NCBI GenBank assembly: GCA_965215215.1
Contig: OZ244043.1
Coordinates: 2,294,001-2,358,000, forward strand
Length of the DNA: 64,000 nucleotides
DNA from: CALDTK01 sp965215215
Lineage (GTDB): Bacteria > Bacteroidota > Bacteroidia > Chitinophagales > Saprospiraceae
Direction of reading: 5' to 3'
Part shown: piece after piece, positions 9,205 through 18,325 of the stretch
Numbering within the stretch: the stretch's first letter is position 1
Layout of the letters: every line of letters starts with the position of its first letter
Program-made: the position numbers and the translations under genes
The notes under the pieces: generated by a model
What the model was told of the DNA's origin: nothing
Database searches by the model: none
What the model saw: the letters and a program-made list of their open reading frames with translations, nothing else

Positions 9205-9666
9205 TCACAGATCTCTGAGCGCTATCGAGACTGCGATAATCCCCAAGATCGTCACGACGATGCCAAGCGCGATTCCCGCGATTCCCAAGCCACGGCCCTT
9301 TATCCGACCTTCACTTTTCTTTATACGCGAAAGGGCAACTGCCCCAAAGACCACCGCAAGCGGGCCGAGGATAACCGCTCCAACGAAGATGCCTACGATG
9401 GCGCAAACCAGACTTGCTACCGCAAAACCAGTTGTTTTTATGTCGGGGAGCCCATCCTGACGTTCGGCCCGTGCCGCTTGGCGCACCTGCTGGCGAGCCA
9501 GACGAATCTCTTTGCGGGTAGTAGGTCTACTCATCGCTGGTGGGGTAGTCGCCAGCTCGATCGGTTGCAGTGTGGTGGGGAGTCTACTGCGACTCGGACC
9601 GCTGATGGCCGTCGCCTCCAGGGCAAGAAGAAGGCAGGTCGACAGGAGTAGTACGATTCTTTGCAT
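9205..9666 (-). CDS. DUF4190-type small membrane protein
   Basis: 153 residues from the ATG at 9666, which gives a signal peptide (MQRIVLLLSTCLLLALEATA); a start 57 bp further upstream would bury it. After a basic linker (about 50-75) come two hydrophobic segments, GFAVASLVCAIVGIFVGAVI and LGIAGIALGIVVTILGIIAV, separated by RIKKSEGRIKGRG, the layout of DUF4190 membrane proteins. No known function. Only a few bases to 62 bp separate it from the hypothetical protein upstream, so they are probably co-transcribed. Confidence 0.7.
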   Translation of the reverse strand: MQRIVLLLSTCLLLALEATAISGPSRSRLPTTLQPIELATTPPAMSRPTTRKEIRLARQQVRQAARAERQDGLPDIKTTGFAVASLVCAIVGIFVGAVILGPLAVVFGAVALSRIKKSEGRIKGRGLGIAGIALGIVVTILGIIAVSIALRDL

Positions 9667-9728
9667 GAGACGTCGTGGGTCTTGAAGTAGGTTTCTGGTG
9701 AGCTTTCTATTTCGCTTCGGCACTAACG

Positions 9729-10346
9729 TTAGCGGCCCGAATTGATGGCTTCTACGGCACGTCGCTGCTTTCCGTTTCCATCCGCATTAATCGCGATGGT
9801 CAGCGCTCCCACCACCACGGTGGCAATCGCAAACCCCGGTCGGATGGTCAGGTTTGGATTGAATACCGTAAAAGTAGTTAGGCCCACCATCAGGAAAGTT
9901 GGTATCGTCAGTCCTTTGGCGACCGTCCGTAGGCCCTGCCCCTTGTAGAACAACTGCCTTTGGTCTTGCGGGACACTTAGCAGCTTATAGTCTAAGGCTT
10001 CATGTGGGATCCGAAGGCTGCCATCGTAAAAACGGTCTCCGAAGAACCGCTTCTCCAGGCGTAGATCCTTCAGTGGTGTGATCTCCTGACGGGCGACGCG
10101 CGTGGGGCGCCCACGCGTGAAAGCATAGATCCTTCCGTCGTTGTAGCGAACGAGCGACACGCTATCTCGTGGGAACAACTTCACCTCTCCCCGCCCACCG
10201 TCCTGTCGGATTGTGAGGTAGCGAAAATCGAGCTCGGCGATCTCGCCGGTGAAAACGGGGCCGTGTACTAACTGAATCGTGTCCTGTGCTACACAGAGCG
10301 AAGCGAAAACCGCGGCTAGTGCTGAGAGCGCTAATCGTAATCTCAT
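9729..10346 (-). CDS. Secreted/membrane hypothetical protein
   Basis: About 205 residues, not recognised. A signal peptide (MRLRLALSALAAVFASLCVA) precedes a beta-rich part with a repeated DTIQLVHGP...GEIAELDFRYLTIRQDGG pattern that resembles the short SH3-like beta-barrels common in Bacteroidota exported proteins (about 22-80), then two hydrophobic segments near the C-terminus (TIPTFLMVGLTTFTVF and FAIATVVVGALTIAI). An alternative ATG lies 9 bp upstream. It probably forms a transcription unit with the DUF4190 gene downstream. Confidence 0.65.
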   Translation of the reverse strand: MRLRLALSALAAVFASLCVAQDTIQLVHGPVFTGEIAELDFRYLTIRQDGGRGEVKLFPRDSVSLVRYNDGRIYAFTRGRPTRVARQEITPLKDLRLEKRFFGDRFYDGSLRIPHEALDYKLLSVPQDQRQLFYKGQGLRTVAKGLTIPTFLMVGLTTFTVFNPNLTIRPGFAIATVVVGALTIAINADGNGKQRRAVEAINSGR

Positions 10347-10415
10347 CGTCTGCAAGGATACTTGCGTGACCCCTACTACGATAGTTTTTAAGCGACAATA
10401 GCGAACGTAAATTCG

Positions 10416-11303
10416 CTACTTCCGCGACGCCTCCACGCTCCGCTCCACGAAGCGAATAATCTTACCCGCGATATCCTGCTTCGTAGCCGCCTCGATCCCC
10501 TCGAGTCCTGGTGAGGAGTTGACCTCCAACACGAGGGGGCCAGACTTCGACTGTAGCATATCGACACCGGCGACGCCCAGACCCATGGCCTTGGCGGAGA
10601 TGATGGCCGTCTGCTCTTCCTCCTCCGAAAGCTCGATCAGGTTGGCCGACCCCCCTCGGTGCAGGTTCGAGCGGAACTCACCCTCCTTGCCCTGGCGCTT
10701 CATGGCGCCGACCACTTCGCCGTCGACCACGAAGGCGCGGATGTCCGCGCCGCCCGCTTCCTTGATGAATTGCTGGACGATGATGCGCGCCTCCAGGCCG
10801 TTGAAAGCCTCCATCACCGAGCTCGCCGCATTCTGCGTTTCGGCGAGCACGACGCCGAGCCCCTGCGTGCCCTCGAGCAATTTGAGGATCACGGGTGCTC
10901 CGCCGACCCGCTCCACCACGTGCTCCACGTCCTTGGAGAAGTTAGTGAAGATGGTCTTGGGGAGACCGACACCCGCCCGGGCGAGCAACTGCAGCGAGCG
11001 CAGCTTGTCGCGCGAGCGCACGAGCGCCTGCGACTCGACCGCCGTAAAGATCTTCATCATCTCGAACTGCCGGACGACTGAGGTGCCGTAGAAGGTCACG
11101 GAAGCACCAACCCGCGGGATGACGGCGTCGACGCCCTCCAGGTACTCCCCGTTGTAGTAGATCTTCGGACTCTTCTTCGCGATCTCGATGTTGCACTTCA
11201 GGTGGTCCACGACCAACATCTCGTGACCGAGGGCTTTCCCCGCCTCCACGAGTCGGTGCGTGGAGTAGAGCTTGGGTTGGCGGGAAAGGATGACGATCTT
11301 CAT
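10416..11303 (-). CDS. rimK: RimK-type ATP-grasp ligase (ribosomal protein S6 glutamylation)
   Basis: 295 residues, full length for RimK. Preceded by a PreATP-grasp region (MKIVILSRQPKLYSTHRL), the ATP-grasp domain has GLPKTIFTNF, VILKLLEGTQGLGVVLAET (phosphate loop and lysines), the metal site DIRAFVVDGEVVGAMKRQG and the late LEVNSSPGLEGIE. RimK adds glutamates to the C-terminus of ribosomal protein S6; relatives ligate amino acids to other targets. Overlaps the rimB stop by 4 bp (ATGA), so translation is coupled. Confidence 0.9.
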   Translation of the reverse strand: MKIVILSRQPKLYSTHRLVEAGKALGHEMLVVDHLKCNIEIAKKSPKIYYNGEYLEGVDAVIPRVGASVTFYGTSVVRQFEMMKIFTAVESQALVRSRDKLRSLQLLARAGVGLPKTIFTNFSKDVEHVVERVGGAPVILKLLEGTQGLGVVLAETQNAASSVMEAFNGLEARIIVQQFIKEAGGADIRAFVVDGEVVGAMKRQGKEGEFRSNLHRGGSANLIELSEEEEQTAIISAKAMGLGVAGVDMLQSKSGPLVLEVNSSPGLEGIEAATKQDIAGKIIRFVERSVEASRK

Positions 11304-11854
11304 GAGCTGGGTTTGGAGGCCTTGTCGGGCTTCGGGTGTTGGTGGTTGTAAGAGAGGTCGAACTTAGCCGGATCGACGATGAACTTGCCCATCAGTAAGC
11401 GGCGTCCGATGAGCACGGGGAAGCGCATCTCACCGCGTTCGCTGAGTGAGAGCTCGATCGGGTAATCGCGGTCGTAAAGGCGGATAAGGGTACGAATCAC
11501 GTAGCGCTCCTCGGCCGTTCCGTTCGAGCTGCGGACCTTTTTCGTGCGGTAATTTTCGAAGAAGAGCTCGCGGTCCTTGTATTCCGGGTGCGATGGGTCG
11601 AGCAGGATAAAGGAGATCCCTTTTTTACCACCCCGCTGCTTCACCTGGATATGGTGACAGTGAATCGCGGAGGTGTAGGCCCCCGTGTCGATTTTGATGG
11701 GGATGGCACTCAGTCCGAGCTCCGGGAAGTCAGCTTTATCCTTGCGCCCGAGGCGGCGTTTTTTGGGAAGGCGAGCAACTTTCTTCGGCACGGGCGGCAA
11801 TGTAGTCGAACGAAATTCACTCCCACCAACAACCCTGCGGGGATAGCGGCACAA
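11300..11854 (-). CDS. rimB: RimB-like retropepsin-fold protease (Zn_protease family)
   Basis: Up to 184 residues. Carries the aspartic protease motif KIDTGAYTSAIH of the bacterial retropepsin-like family once called ATP-dependent zinc proteases, and the partner region FPVLIGRRLLMGKFIVDPAK. In gamma-proteobacteria the rimB and rimK genes are linked and RimB modulates RimK-dependent S6 modification. Here rimB is first and overlaps rimK by 4 bp. The first 30 residues are basic and poorly conserved, so the start may lie downstream, for example near VPKKVARLPKKRR. Confidence 0.82.
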   Translation of the reverse strand: MCRYPRRVVGGSEFRSTTLPPVPKKVARLPKKRRLGRKDKADFPELGLSAIPIKIDTGAYTSAIHCHHIQVKQRGGKKGISFILLDPSHPEYKDRELFFENYRTKKVRSSNGTAEERYVIRTLIRLYDRDYPIELSLSERGEMRFPVLIGRRLLMGKFIVDPAKFDLSYNHQHPKPDKASKPSS

Positions 11855-12146
11855 CCTGACTAGATCGTATCGTCTCTAAAGTCTGTGCGATGGGCTCCGA
11901 GCTCAAAAGTGTCCGCTTCGCTAAAACGAGCCGTCCGTTTCGAGAGGCAGCCACGAGTTGTTTTAGCGTAAGCGTAGGCGGTGAGCTGCTCGTAATTCTG
12001 AGATGGTCCCCCCCCCCGGCCCCCGACAGCTCTGCTTCGCAAAAAGCCAATACGACGATTTTTTAACGCTGGGGAAATTCCAAAACTGGAGAGTTGGTTT
12101 ACATTTGACTCCGTAGAATTAGTCTAGATAAACTAAAGCTTCCCCC
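11855..12146. repeat. Divergent intergenic region with three copies of the dispersed hairpin motif
   Basis: Between the divergent rimB and DUF4856 genes lie motif copies at 11915-11927 (minus), 11960-11974 (plus) and 12034-12047 (minus). The first two face each other and could form a 12-bp stem with a 32-nt loop. A run of ten C residues (12008-12017) is also present. No convincing gene; a short minus-strand open frame across the region has no homology I recognise. Confidence 0.6.
12119..12136 (+). promoter_or_regulatory. Candidate metal-repressor operator upstream of the iron locus
   Basis: TTAGTCTAGATAAACTAA is an imperfect palindrome (TTAGT...ACTAA) ending 10 bp before the GTG start of the DUF4856 gene. 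The arms resemble DtxR/IdeR-type operators (TTAGG...CCTAA) more than a Fur box. Iron control is expected for this gene set; the site itself is inference. Confidence 0.35.
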
Positions 12147-13244
12147 GTGACCCCACGTTTCCTCGCTTCTCTCGCCGTGTGTGCGGTGGCGTTTACCGCC
12201 TGCTCCGACGACGGTACCACCGCCCCGCCCGCCCCCGCCTACGAGGTGCCGGACACGTACGCCTTCGACAACGTCAGCTACACCGGGCAGCAGTCCCGCC
12301 TCGCACAGCTGGGCGAATTGAAGGCCTACATGCGGACAGCCGCTACCGGCGAGACGCTCGACTCGGTGCGACTCAGCGCCATGTACGCCAATGCCCCGGG
12401 CGCGGAGTTCTCGCGGGAGTACGCTAAAGACCTTCGCGAGAAAACAGTTGAGTTCTACCGCGCCGACTTCGACGGCTACCTCGGTCGGCTCGCGACCACA
12501 AGCGAGAGCGAGCAGTCCGCCACCGCGGGCACCCCCGGCCGGCTGTCGAGCACCGACGGTGAGAAAACCTACCTCGTCGACGCCAACGGGTTGGAGTGGG
12601 CGCAGGCGATCGAGAAAGGTCTGATGGGCGCGACCTTCTACTACCAAGCCACCTCCGTGTACCTCGGTGCGGACAAGATGGCGGCCGACAATACGGTCGT
12701 CGAGCCCGGCGAAGGCACCGCGATGCAGCACCACTGGGACGAGGCCTTCGGGTACTTGGGCGTCCCGACCGATTTCCCCGCCTCGACCGACGCGCTCGTT
12801 TTCTGGGGCGATTACGCCAACGACCGTGACGCCGACCTCGGGACCAACGCCGCGCTGATGGACGCTCTCGTCCTGGGCCGCGCCGCCATCGGTAACGACG
12901 ATCTCGCCACCCGCGACGCCGCGATCGCCGACGCACGCGCCGCCTGGGAACTGGTGGCCGTCGGGACAGCCATCCACTACCTCAACCAGGCCCTCGACCA
13001 CGCCGACGATCCGGCCCTGCGCCTGCACGCCCTCTCCGAGGCGGTTGCCTTCGCGTGGGCACTCCAGTTTAACGAGGCTTCGCGCACGCCCCGCGCCGAG
13101 GTGGAGCAGCTGCTCACCGACCTCGCCGGCGCTCCGACCTTCGCCGCGATGGACCTCTGGAGCGTCGACGACGCCGGCATCACCGCCGCGCGCGAGCAAC
13201 TGGCCAACAACTACGGCCTCAGTGCCGAGGCCGCCGAACTCTAA
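12147..13244 (+). CDS. DUF4856 lipoprotein of an iron-uptake locus
   Basis: 365 residues from a GTG start. A lipoprotein signal peptide ends in VAFTAC (Cys near residue 17). The mature protein is helical, with SYTGQQSRLAQLGELKAYM, MQHHWDEAFGYLGVP and a second half rich in ALVLGRAAI and HYLNQAL segments, typical of DUF4856, a family related to the periplasmic iron-binding EfeO/imelysin group and normally found beside imelysin genes, as here. First gene of a four-gene operon with imelysin, HTTM and TonB-receptor genes. Biochemical role not established. Confidence 0.8.
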   Translation: MTPRFLASLAVCAVAFTACSDDGTTAPPAPAYEVPDTYAFDNVSYTGQQSRLAQLGELKAYMRTAATGETLDSVRLSAMYANAPGAEFSREYAKDLREKTVEFYRADFDGYLGRLATTSESEQSATAGTPGRLSSTDGEKTYLVDANGLEWAQAIEKGLMGATFYYQATSVYLGADKMAADNTVVEPGEGTAMQHHWDEAFGYLGVPTDFPASTDALVFWGDYANDRDADLGTNAALMDALVLGRAAIGNDDLATRDAAIADARAAWELVAVGTAIHYLNQALDHADDPALRLHALSEAVAFAWALQFNEASRTPRAEVEQLLTDLAGAPTFAAMDLWSVDDAGITAAREQLANNYGLSAEAAEL

Positions 13245-13264
13245 GCCCCCCGATCAATCGACCC

Positions 13265-14350
13265 ATGACTTTCCCCCGCACCCTCGGCGGCGCGCTGCTC
13301 GCCCTGCTCCTCATCTGCTCCGGCTGCAAAGACGATGTTGGCGCCCCGGCCGACTGCCTGAGCGCCACCGAACGCTCGGCCGTGCTCGAGGCTAGCGGTA
13401 CACGCGCCGCTAACCTCCTCGAAGCGCTCGCGGGAACGCTCGACGCCCTCGACGGCGCGGTCGCGGATCTCGGTCGTGAGCCAAGTAGCGCGAGTCTCAG
13501 CGCCACGCATACCGCCCTCACCGAGGTCTACGCCTCGTACCACGCCGTAGAACCCTACGCCCTCCTGCTCGACGCGCCCGGGATCGAGCCGATGCGCTTT
13601 GATCCCTTCCCCGTCGACACGACGGTCCTCAACGGGCACGCCGCCGCCGGCGCGCTGCCCGCACCCGGTGACGCGGACTTCGACCGCGGCCTGCCCGCGC
13701 TCGAGTACCTGCTGTACGGCCGTTCGGAAGAGGGGGTGGTCGATCGCTTCGCCGCCGATCCGGGGGTACGCTCGCTCGCGGCCGCCCTGATCGCCGAACT
13801 CGCAACCGGTGCCTCCGACGCGGCCTCCGCCTGGCGCGACGGCGGTCGCGAAACCTTCGTATCGGCCACCGGCTCCGACGCCGGCAGCGGTTTAGCGCGA
13901 CTCGTTAATTCGGTAAGCAAGCAGTACGAGGACATGCGCCGCGATAAGCTCGGGCTGCCCTTCGGGGTCTCGCTCGGCTTCCCGTCGCCGGGCGTACTCG
14001 AGGCACCCTACTCGGGTGAGTCGCTGCGATACCTGCGCGAGTCGATCGCCGCCTCGGAGGCCGCCGTGCTCGGCGAGGGCACGGCCCCCTCACTCGGGGT
14101 CTACGTAGAGACGCTCGGCAACCCCGAGGGCGCGGGGCTCGCCAGCGATCTCGCCGCACAGTACGCCGCGGCAAGTTCGGCGCTCGACGCGGTCGATGAC
14201 CCCCTACGCGAGGCCATCTCCGACGACCGCGACGACGTGCAGGCCGCCTACAACGCCATCAGTCGCCAGGTCGTCAACCTCAAGACCGACGTCCCCGCCC
14301 TCACCTGCGTCGCGATCACCTACGTCGACAACCCGAGCGACAGCGACTAG
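13265..14350 (+). CDS. Imelysin-family (peptidase M75-like) lipoprotein
   Basis: 361 residues with lipoprotein signal LLLICSGC (Cys near 20). The imelysin fold is indicated by YASYHAVEPYALLLDAPG and DFDRGLPALEYLLYG, the Bacteroidota version of the GxHxxE region, where the His is replaced, plus the later NSVSKQYEDMRRDKLGLPFG. Imelysins (IrpA, ICMP) are periplasmic or outer-membrane proteins linked to iron acquisition; peptidase activity is doubtful for many. Lies 20 bp after DUF4856 and directly abuts the HTTM gene. Confidence 0.85.
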   Translation: MTFPRTLGGALLALLLICSGCKDDVGAPADCLSATERSAVLEASGTRAANLLEALAGTLDALDGAVADLGREPSSASLSATHTALTEVYASYHAVEPYALLLDAPGIEPMRFDPFPVDTTVLNGHAAAGALPAPGDADFDRGLPALEYLLYGRSEEGVVDRFAADPGVRSLAAALIAELATGASDAASAWRDGGRETFVSATGSDAGSGLARLVNSVSKQYEDMRRDKLGLPFGVSLGFPSPGVLEAPYSGESLRYLRESIAASEAAVLGEGTAPSLGVYVETLGNPEGAGLASDLAAQYAAASSALDAVDDPLREAISDDRDDVQAAYNAISRQVVNLKTDVPALTCVAITYVDNPSDSD

Positions 14351-15742
14351 GTGGCGCTGGCCTTCGTCATAGCCCCGGCCGCCGTCCGCACCACCGCGCC
14401 CACCCTGCTCCGCGGCTCGGTGAGCATCTGGCCGCTCGTTACCTTCCGGGTGCTGTTCGGACTGGTGTGCGCGTTCGGGGCGCTGCGCTTCGTGGCCGAG
14501 GGCTGGGTGGGGGCGCTGCTGCTGGAGCCGGGCTTCACGTTCGACTTCTACGGCTTCGCGTGGGTGCCGCGACCGGGACCGGTTGCGGCGTACGCGCTGT
14601 ACGGCATTATCGCGGCCAGCGCGCTGGCGGTGGCCGCGGGCTGGTACTTCCGGCTGGCGGCGGCGCTATTGCTGGTGTCGTTTACTTACGCCGAGCTCCT
14701 CGACGCCACCAACTACCTCAACCACTACTACCTCGTGGTGCTGCTGGCGGCTTTGCTGCTGTTCACGCCCGCCCACCGCGCCCTCTCGCTCGACGTGGCG
14801 CGGGGGCGGGTCGCGTCCGCGGGGCGGGTGCCCGCCTGGTGCGTGTACGCGCTTATGGCCCAGTTGGCGCTGGTGTACGGGTGCGCGGGGCTGGCCAAGG
14901 TGAACGCCGACTGGCTGCTGCGGGCGATGCCGCTGGCGATCTGGCTGCCGGAGCACGCGGACCTCCCCCTTATCGGGGCCTGGCTCGCCGAGCCGTGGGT
15001 GGCGCTGGCGGCCAGCTGGGCGGCTTGCCTATACGACCTCACCATCGTCGGCTGGCTGCTGTGGGGGCGCTCGCGGGCCTGGGCCTACGCGGCGGTGGTG
15101 GTCTTCCACGGGGCCACGTGGGCGCTGTTCAACATCGGACTCTTCCCGCTCATCATGACGACGGGTACGCTGCTATTCTTTCCGGCCGCGCAGCACGCGC
15201 GGGCCTGGGCGTGGATCAAGGTGCAGCTAGGGCAGCCGCTCTCGCTCAGCGGGTCTACGACTACTGTCGCGCCCGCACTCACCGGCCGCGCCGCGCGTTT
15301 GCCGCCCTGGACCCTCGGCGCCTTCTTCGCGGTGCAGCTCGCGCTGCCGCTGCGGGCGCTGGCCTACCCCGGTCCGGCCGCCTGGTCGGAGGAGGGCTAC
15401 CGCTTCGGTTGGCGGGTGATGCTGGTCGAGAAGGTGGGCAGCGCGCGTTTTAGCGTCAGCGATGCGGCCACGGGGCGGCGGGTGGAGGTGGATGCGCTCG
15501 ACTACCTCACGCCCTACCAGGCCAAGCAGATGGCGATCCAGCCGGACTTCATCTGGCAGTTCGCGCAGCACCTGGGGGAGGTCTATCGGCGTGAGCACGG
15601 TTTCACGCGGCCGGCCGTGCGCGTGGAGTCGTTCGTGTCGCTCAACGGTCGGCGGAGTCGCCGGCTCATCGACCCCGCGGTCGACCTGCTCGCGGTGCGT
15701 GACGGGCTTGCGCCAAAACCCTGGATCCTCCCCTTCGAATGA
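14351..15742 (+). CDS. HTTM domain membrane protein (vitamin K-dependent carboxylase homologue)
   Basis: 463 residues, starting with a GTG placed immediately after the imelysin stop. The N-terminal 300 residues hold about eight hydrophobic helices typical of HTTM, including TFRVLFGLVCAFGALRF, FDFYGFAWVPRPGP, LLDATNYLNHYYLVVLLAALL and GLAKVNADWLL. The C-terminal soluble part (RFGWRVMLVEKVGSARFSVSD, FIWQFAQHL) matches bacterial gamma-glutamyl-carboxylase-like proteins. Members occur in iron loci with imelysin and TonB receptors; their role there is unknown. Its last four bases overlap the receptor start (ATGA). Confidence 0.85.
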   Translation: MALAFVIAPAAVRTTAPTLLRGSVSIWPLVTFRVLFGLVCAFGALRFVAEGWVGALLLEPGFTFDFYGFAWVPRPGPVAAYALYGIIAASALAVAAGWYFRLAAALLLVSFTYAELLDATNYLNHYYLVVLLAALLLFTPAHRALSLDVARGRVASAGRVPAWCVYALMAQLALVYGCAGLAKVNADWLLRAMPLAIWLPEHADLPLIGAWLAEPWVALAASWAACLYDLTIVGWLLWGRSRAWAYAAVVVFHGATWALFNIGLFPLIMTTGTLLFFPAAQHARAWAWIKVQLGQPLSLSGSTTTVAPALTGRAARLPPWTLGAFFAVQLALPLRALAYPGPAAWSEEGYRFGWRVMLVEKVGSARFSVSDAATGRRVEVDALDYLTPYQAKQMAIQPDFIWQFAQHLGEVYRREHGFTRPAVRVESFVSLNGRRSRRLIDPAVDLLAVRDGLAPKPWILPFE

Positions 15743-18240
15743 GTCGACGCCGCCCTTTCCTGCGCGTCCTCGCGGCGCCTCCCACGTTCGTGACGGTGCT
15801 ACTCGTGGCGCTGCTGGGCGCGGTCATGCAGCCGGTCGACGCACAGGATTCGCTTCGGTTGCGGGGCGTCGTGCGCGACGGTGCCACCGCCGAGCCGCTC
15901 GAACTGGTGAGCGTGCTGCTGAGCGGCGATTCGCTGAACGGCGGCTCGCCGCTCGGGACCACCACCGACGCCGCCGGGCGCTACGCCCTCGCGCTGCCGG
16001 CGGCGGTGGGCGGGGACGCCGAAGTGACCTTCCGCTACGTTGGCTACGCGCGGCAGCTCCGCACCGTCGACGCGCTGCTGCGGGACGGCGGCGACGTGGC
16101 GCTCGCCCCGGACGGCGTCGTGCTCGAGACGGTGACCGTGCGCGACCGCAGCCGCGGGACCCTCGCCCAGGCCACCCTGCGCGACGTGGACGGGACCGCC
16201 ATCTACGCCGGTCGCAAGAACGAGCTGATCCTGCCGGAGAACCTGGCCGCCAACCTCGCCACCAACAACGCCCGCGAGGTGTACAAGGGCGTGGCCGGAC
16301 TCACGGTCTGGGAGAGCGACGCGGGCGGACTTCAGCTGAGCATCGGGGCGCGCGGGCTCGACCCCAACCGCAGCTCGAACTTCAACGTCCGCCAGAACGG
16401 CTTCGACATCTCCGCCGACGCGCTGGGCTACCCCGAGAGCTACTACACGCCCCCCGCGCAGGCGCTCGCGCGCATCGAGCTGGTGCGCGGGGCGGCGGGA
16501 CTGCAGTACGGCACGCAGTTCGGCGGACTGCTCAACTTCAAGCTCAAGGAGGGCGACCCCGACCGACGTTTTAGCGGCAGCAGCGAACAGACGGTGGGCA
16601 GCTACGGGCTGTTCAACTCCTTCAACGAGGTGGGCGGCACGGTGGGCAAGGCGAGCTACTACGCCTTCGGGCAGTACAAGCGGGGTGACGCCTGGCGCGA
16701 CAACGCGGGCTTCGCGCAGGGCACCGGCTACCTCGACGTCCACTACGACGTGACCCCGCGCCTGCGCATCGGGGTGGAGCTGACCCGCATGCACTACCTC
16801 GCGCAGCAGGCGGGCGGGCTGCTCGACTTCGAGTTCGCCGTCGACCCGCGCGCCTCGAAGCGCGCACGCAACTACTTCCGCGTCAACTGGGGGCTGGCCG
16901 CCCTGCACGTCGACTACGAGATTGGCGCGCGCACCAAGCTCAACGTCCGCACCTTCGCCCTCGACGCGCGGCGCGAGGCGCTGGGCGAGCTGGGCCCGAT
17001 CAACCGGCCCGACCCGGGGCGCGAGCGCGACCTCGTCGACGGGGCCTACCGCAACTTCGGGCAGGAGGCGCGGCTGCTGCACCGCTACACCCTCGGCGGG
17101 CGGCCGGCGACCTTGGTGGTGGGCACGCGGCTGTACAGTGGCCTGACGCGCAACCGCCAGGGCTTAGCTAGTGCGGGTGCCGACGCGGACTTTCGCTTCC
17201 TCAACCCCGACAGTCTCGAGCGCTCCGACTACCGCTTCCCGAGCCGCAACTACGCCGCCTTCGCCGAGCACCTCATCGGACTGGGCGGCGGCTGGTCGGT
17301 GACCCCGGGCTTGCGCGCCGAGTACATCCGCACCGCCTCCGAGGGGTACTACCGCCGCACGGTGCGGGCGGGCAACACCGTCCTGCTCGACGAGCGCGTT
17401 CCTGATGCGCAGCGCAACGCCCGCAGTCTGGTCATTGCCGGACTGGGAATGTCCTACCGCCCCGGCGAGCGCCTTGAGGCCTACGCCAACGGCAGCCAGA
17501 ACTACCGGGCGATCAACTTCAGCGATCTGGTGGTGGTGAACCCGAACTTGCTGATCGACTCCACCCTCACCGACGAGCGTGGCTACAACCTCGAGCTCGG
17601 GCTGCGCGGCACCGGTCCGGAGGGCGCCTGGCGCTTCGACGCGAGCGCGTTTTACCTGCGCTACGCCAACCGGATCGGCCTGCGCGAGGTGCTCGTGCCC
17701 GACGCCGTGACCGTGGAGCGAGCGGTGAGCCTGCGCACCAACGTAGGCGCGGCGGACCTCGTGGGCCTAGAGTTCTTTGGCGAAGTAGACGTAGCGCGCC
17801 TTGCGGCAAAACCCCGGGCGGGGGATTGGTCGGTGCGGCCGTTCGTCAACCTGAGTTTAATCCGCGGGCGCTACACCTCCGGCGGTCCGGCGGTCGAAGG
17901 TCGCGCGGTTGAACTCGTGCCGCCGGTGAGCGGGAAGGTGGGCGTGGACGCCGCCTACCGAAGGTGGCGGGCGCAGTGGCTAACCACCTACGTGCGCGCT
18001 CACTTCAGCGACGCGACCAACGCGGTCCGCGTGGCCGACGCGACGCGGGGCACCATCCCGAGCTACACGGTCAGCGACGTGACGGTCAGCTACCGCTGGG
18101 GTCGGTGGCGGGTGCAGGCGGGGGTCAACAACGTGCTCGACGCGCGCTACTTCACGCGCCGCGCGAGTGGGTACCCGGGGCCGGGGATCATCCCGGCCGA
18201 GGCGCGGGCGGGGTACGTGGGGGTGAGGGTGAGCTGGTAG
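15739..18240 (+). CDS. TonB-dependent outer-membrane receptor (FecA-like)
   Basis: 833 residues. Signal peptide to about residue 35 (PVDAQ), a carboxypeptidase-like regulatory domain (about 37-125), a TonB plug (about 140-250; NAREVYKGVAGLTVWESD, then the RIELVRGAAGLQYGTQFGGLLNFKLK plug end), and a 22-strand-type beta barrel finishing in the aromatic C-terminal strand YVGVRVSW. Last gene of the DUF4856-imelysin-HTTM operon, which points to import of ferric siderophore, citrate or heme; the ligand is not determined. Motif copies at 16567-16581 and 17798-17813. Confidence 0.92.
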   Translation: MSRRRPFLRVLAAPPTFVTVLLVALLGAVMQPVDAQDSLRLRGVVRDGATAEPLELVSVLLSGDSLNGGSPLGTTTDAAGRYALALPAAVGGDAEVTFRYVGYARQLRTVDALLRDGGDVALAPDGVVLETVTVRDRSRGTLAQATLRDVDGTAIYAGRKNELILPENLAANLATNNAREVYKGVAGLTVWESDAGGLQLSIGARGLDPNRSSNFNVRQNGFDISADALGYPESYYTPPAQALARIELVRGAAGLQYGTQFGGLLNFKLKEGDPDRRFSGSSEQTVGSYGLFNSFNEVGGTVGKASYYAFGQYKRGDAWRDNAGFAQGTGYLDVHYDVTPRLRIGVELTRMHYLAQQAGGLLDFEFAVDPRASKRARNYFRVNWGLAALHVDYEIGARTKLNVRTFALDARREALGELGPINRPDPGRERDLVDGAYRNFGQEARLLHRYTLGGRPATLVVGTRLYSGLTRNRQGLASAGADADFRFLNPDSLERSDYRFPSRNYAAFAEHLIGLGGGWSVTPGLRAEYIRTASEGYYRRTVRAGNTVLLDERVPDAQRNARSLVIAGLGMSYRPGERLEAYANGSQNYRAINFSDLVVVNPNLLIDSTLTDERGYNLELGLRGTGPEGAWRFDASAFYLRYANRIGLREVLVPDAVTVERAVSLRTNVGAADLVGLEFFGEVDVARLAAKPRAGDWSVRPFVNLSLIRGRYTSGGPAVEGRAVELVPPVSGKVGVDAAYRRWRAQWLTTYVRAHFSDATNAVRVADATRGTIPSYTVSDVTVSYRWGRWRVQAGVNNVLDARYFTRRASGYPGPGIIPAEARAGYVGVRVSW

Positions 18241-18325
18241 GGGCGAGCGTCGAGCCCAAGCGAACCGGCGTGCGTTGCGGAAGGCGTCCGGAGTGCCCGC
18301 CGCGCGAAGCTTAATTTGCGTGGCC

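Noticed and set aside
11817..12050. 77-residue minus-strand open frame between rimB and DUF4856
   Set aside because: Crosses the ten-C run and three copies of the dispersed motif, has no domain, and overlaps the rimB start.
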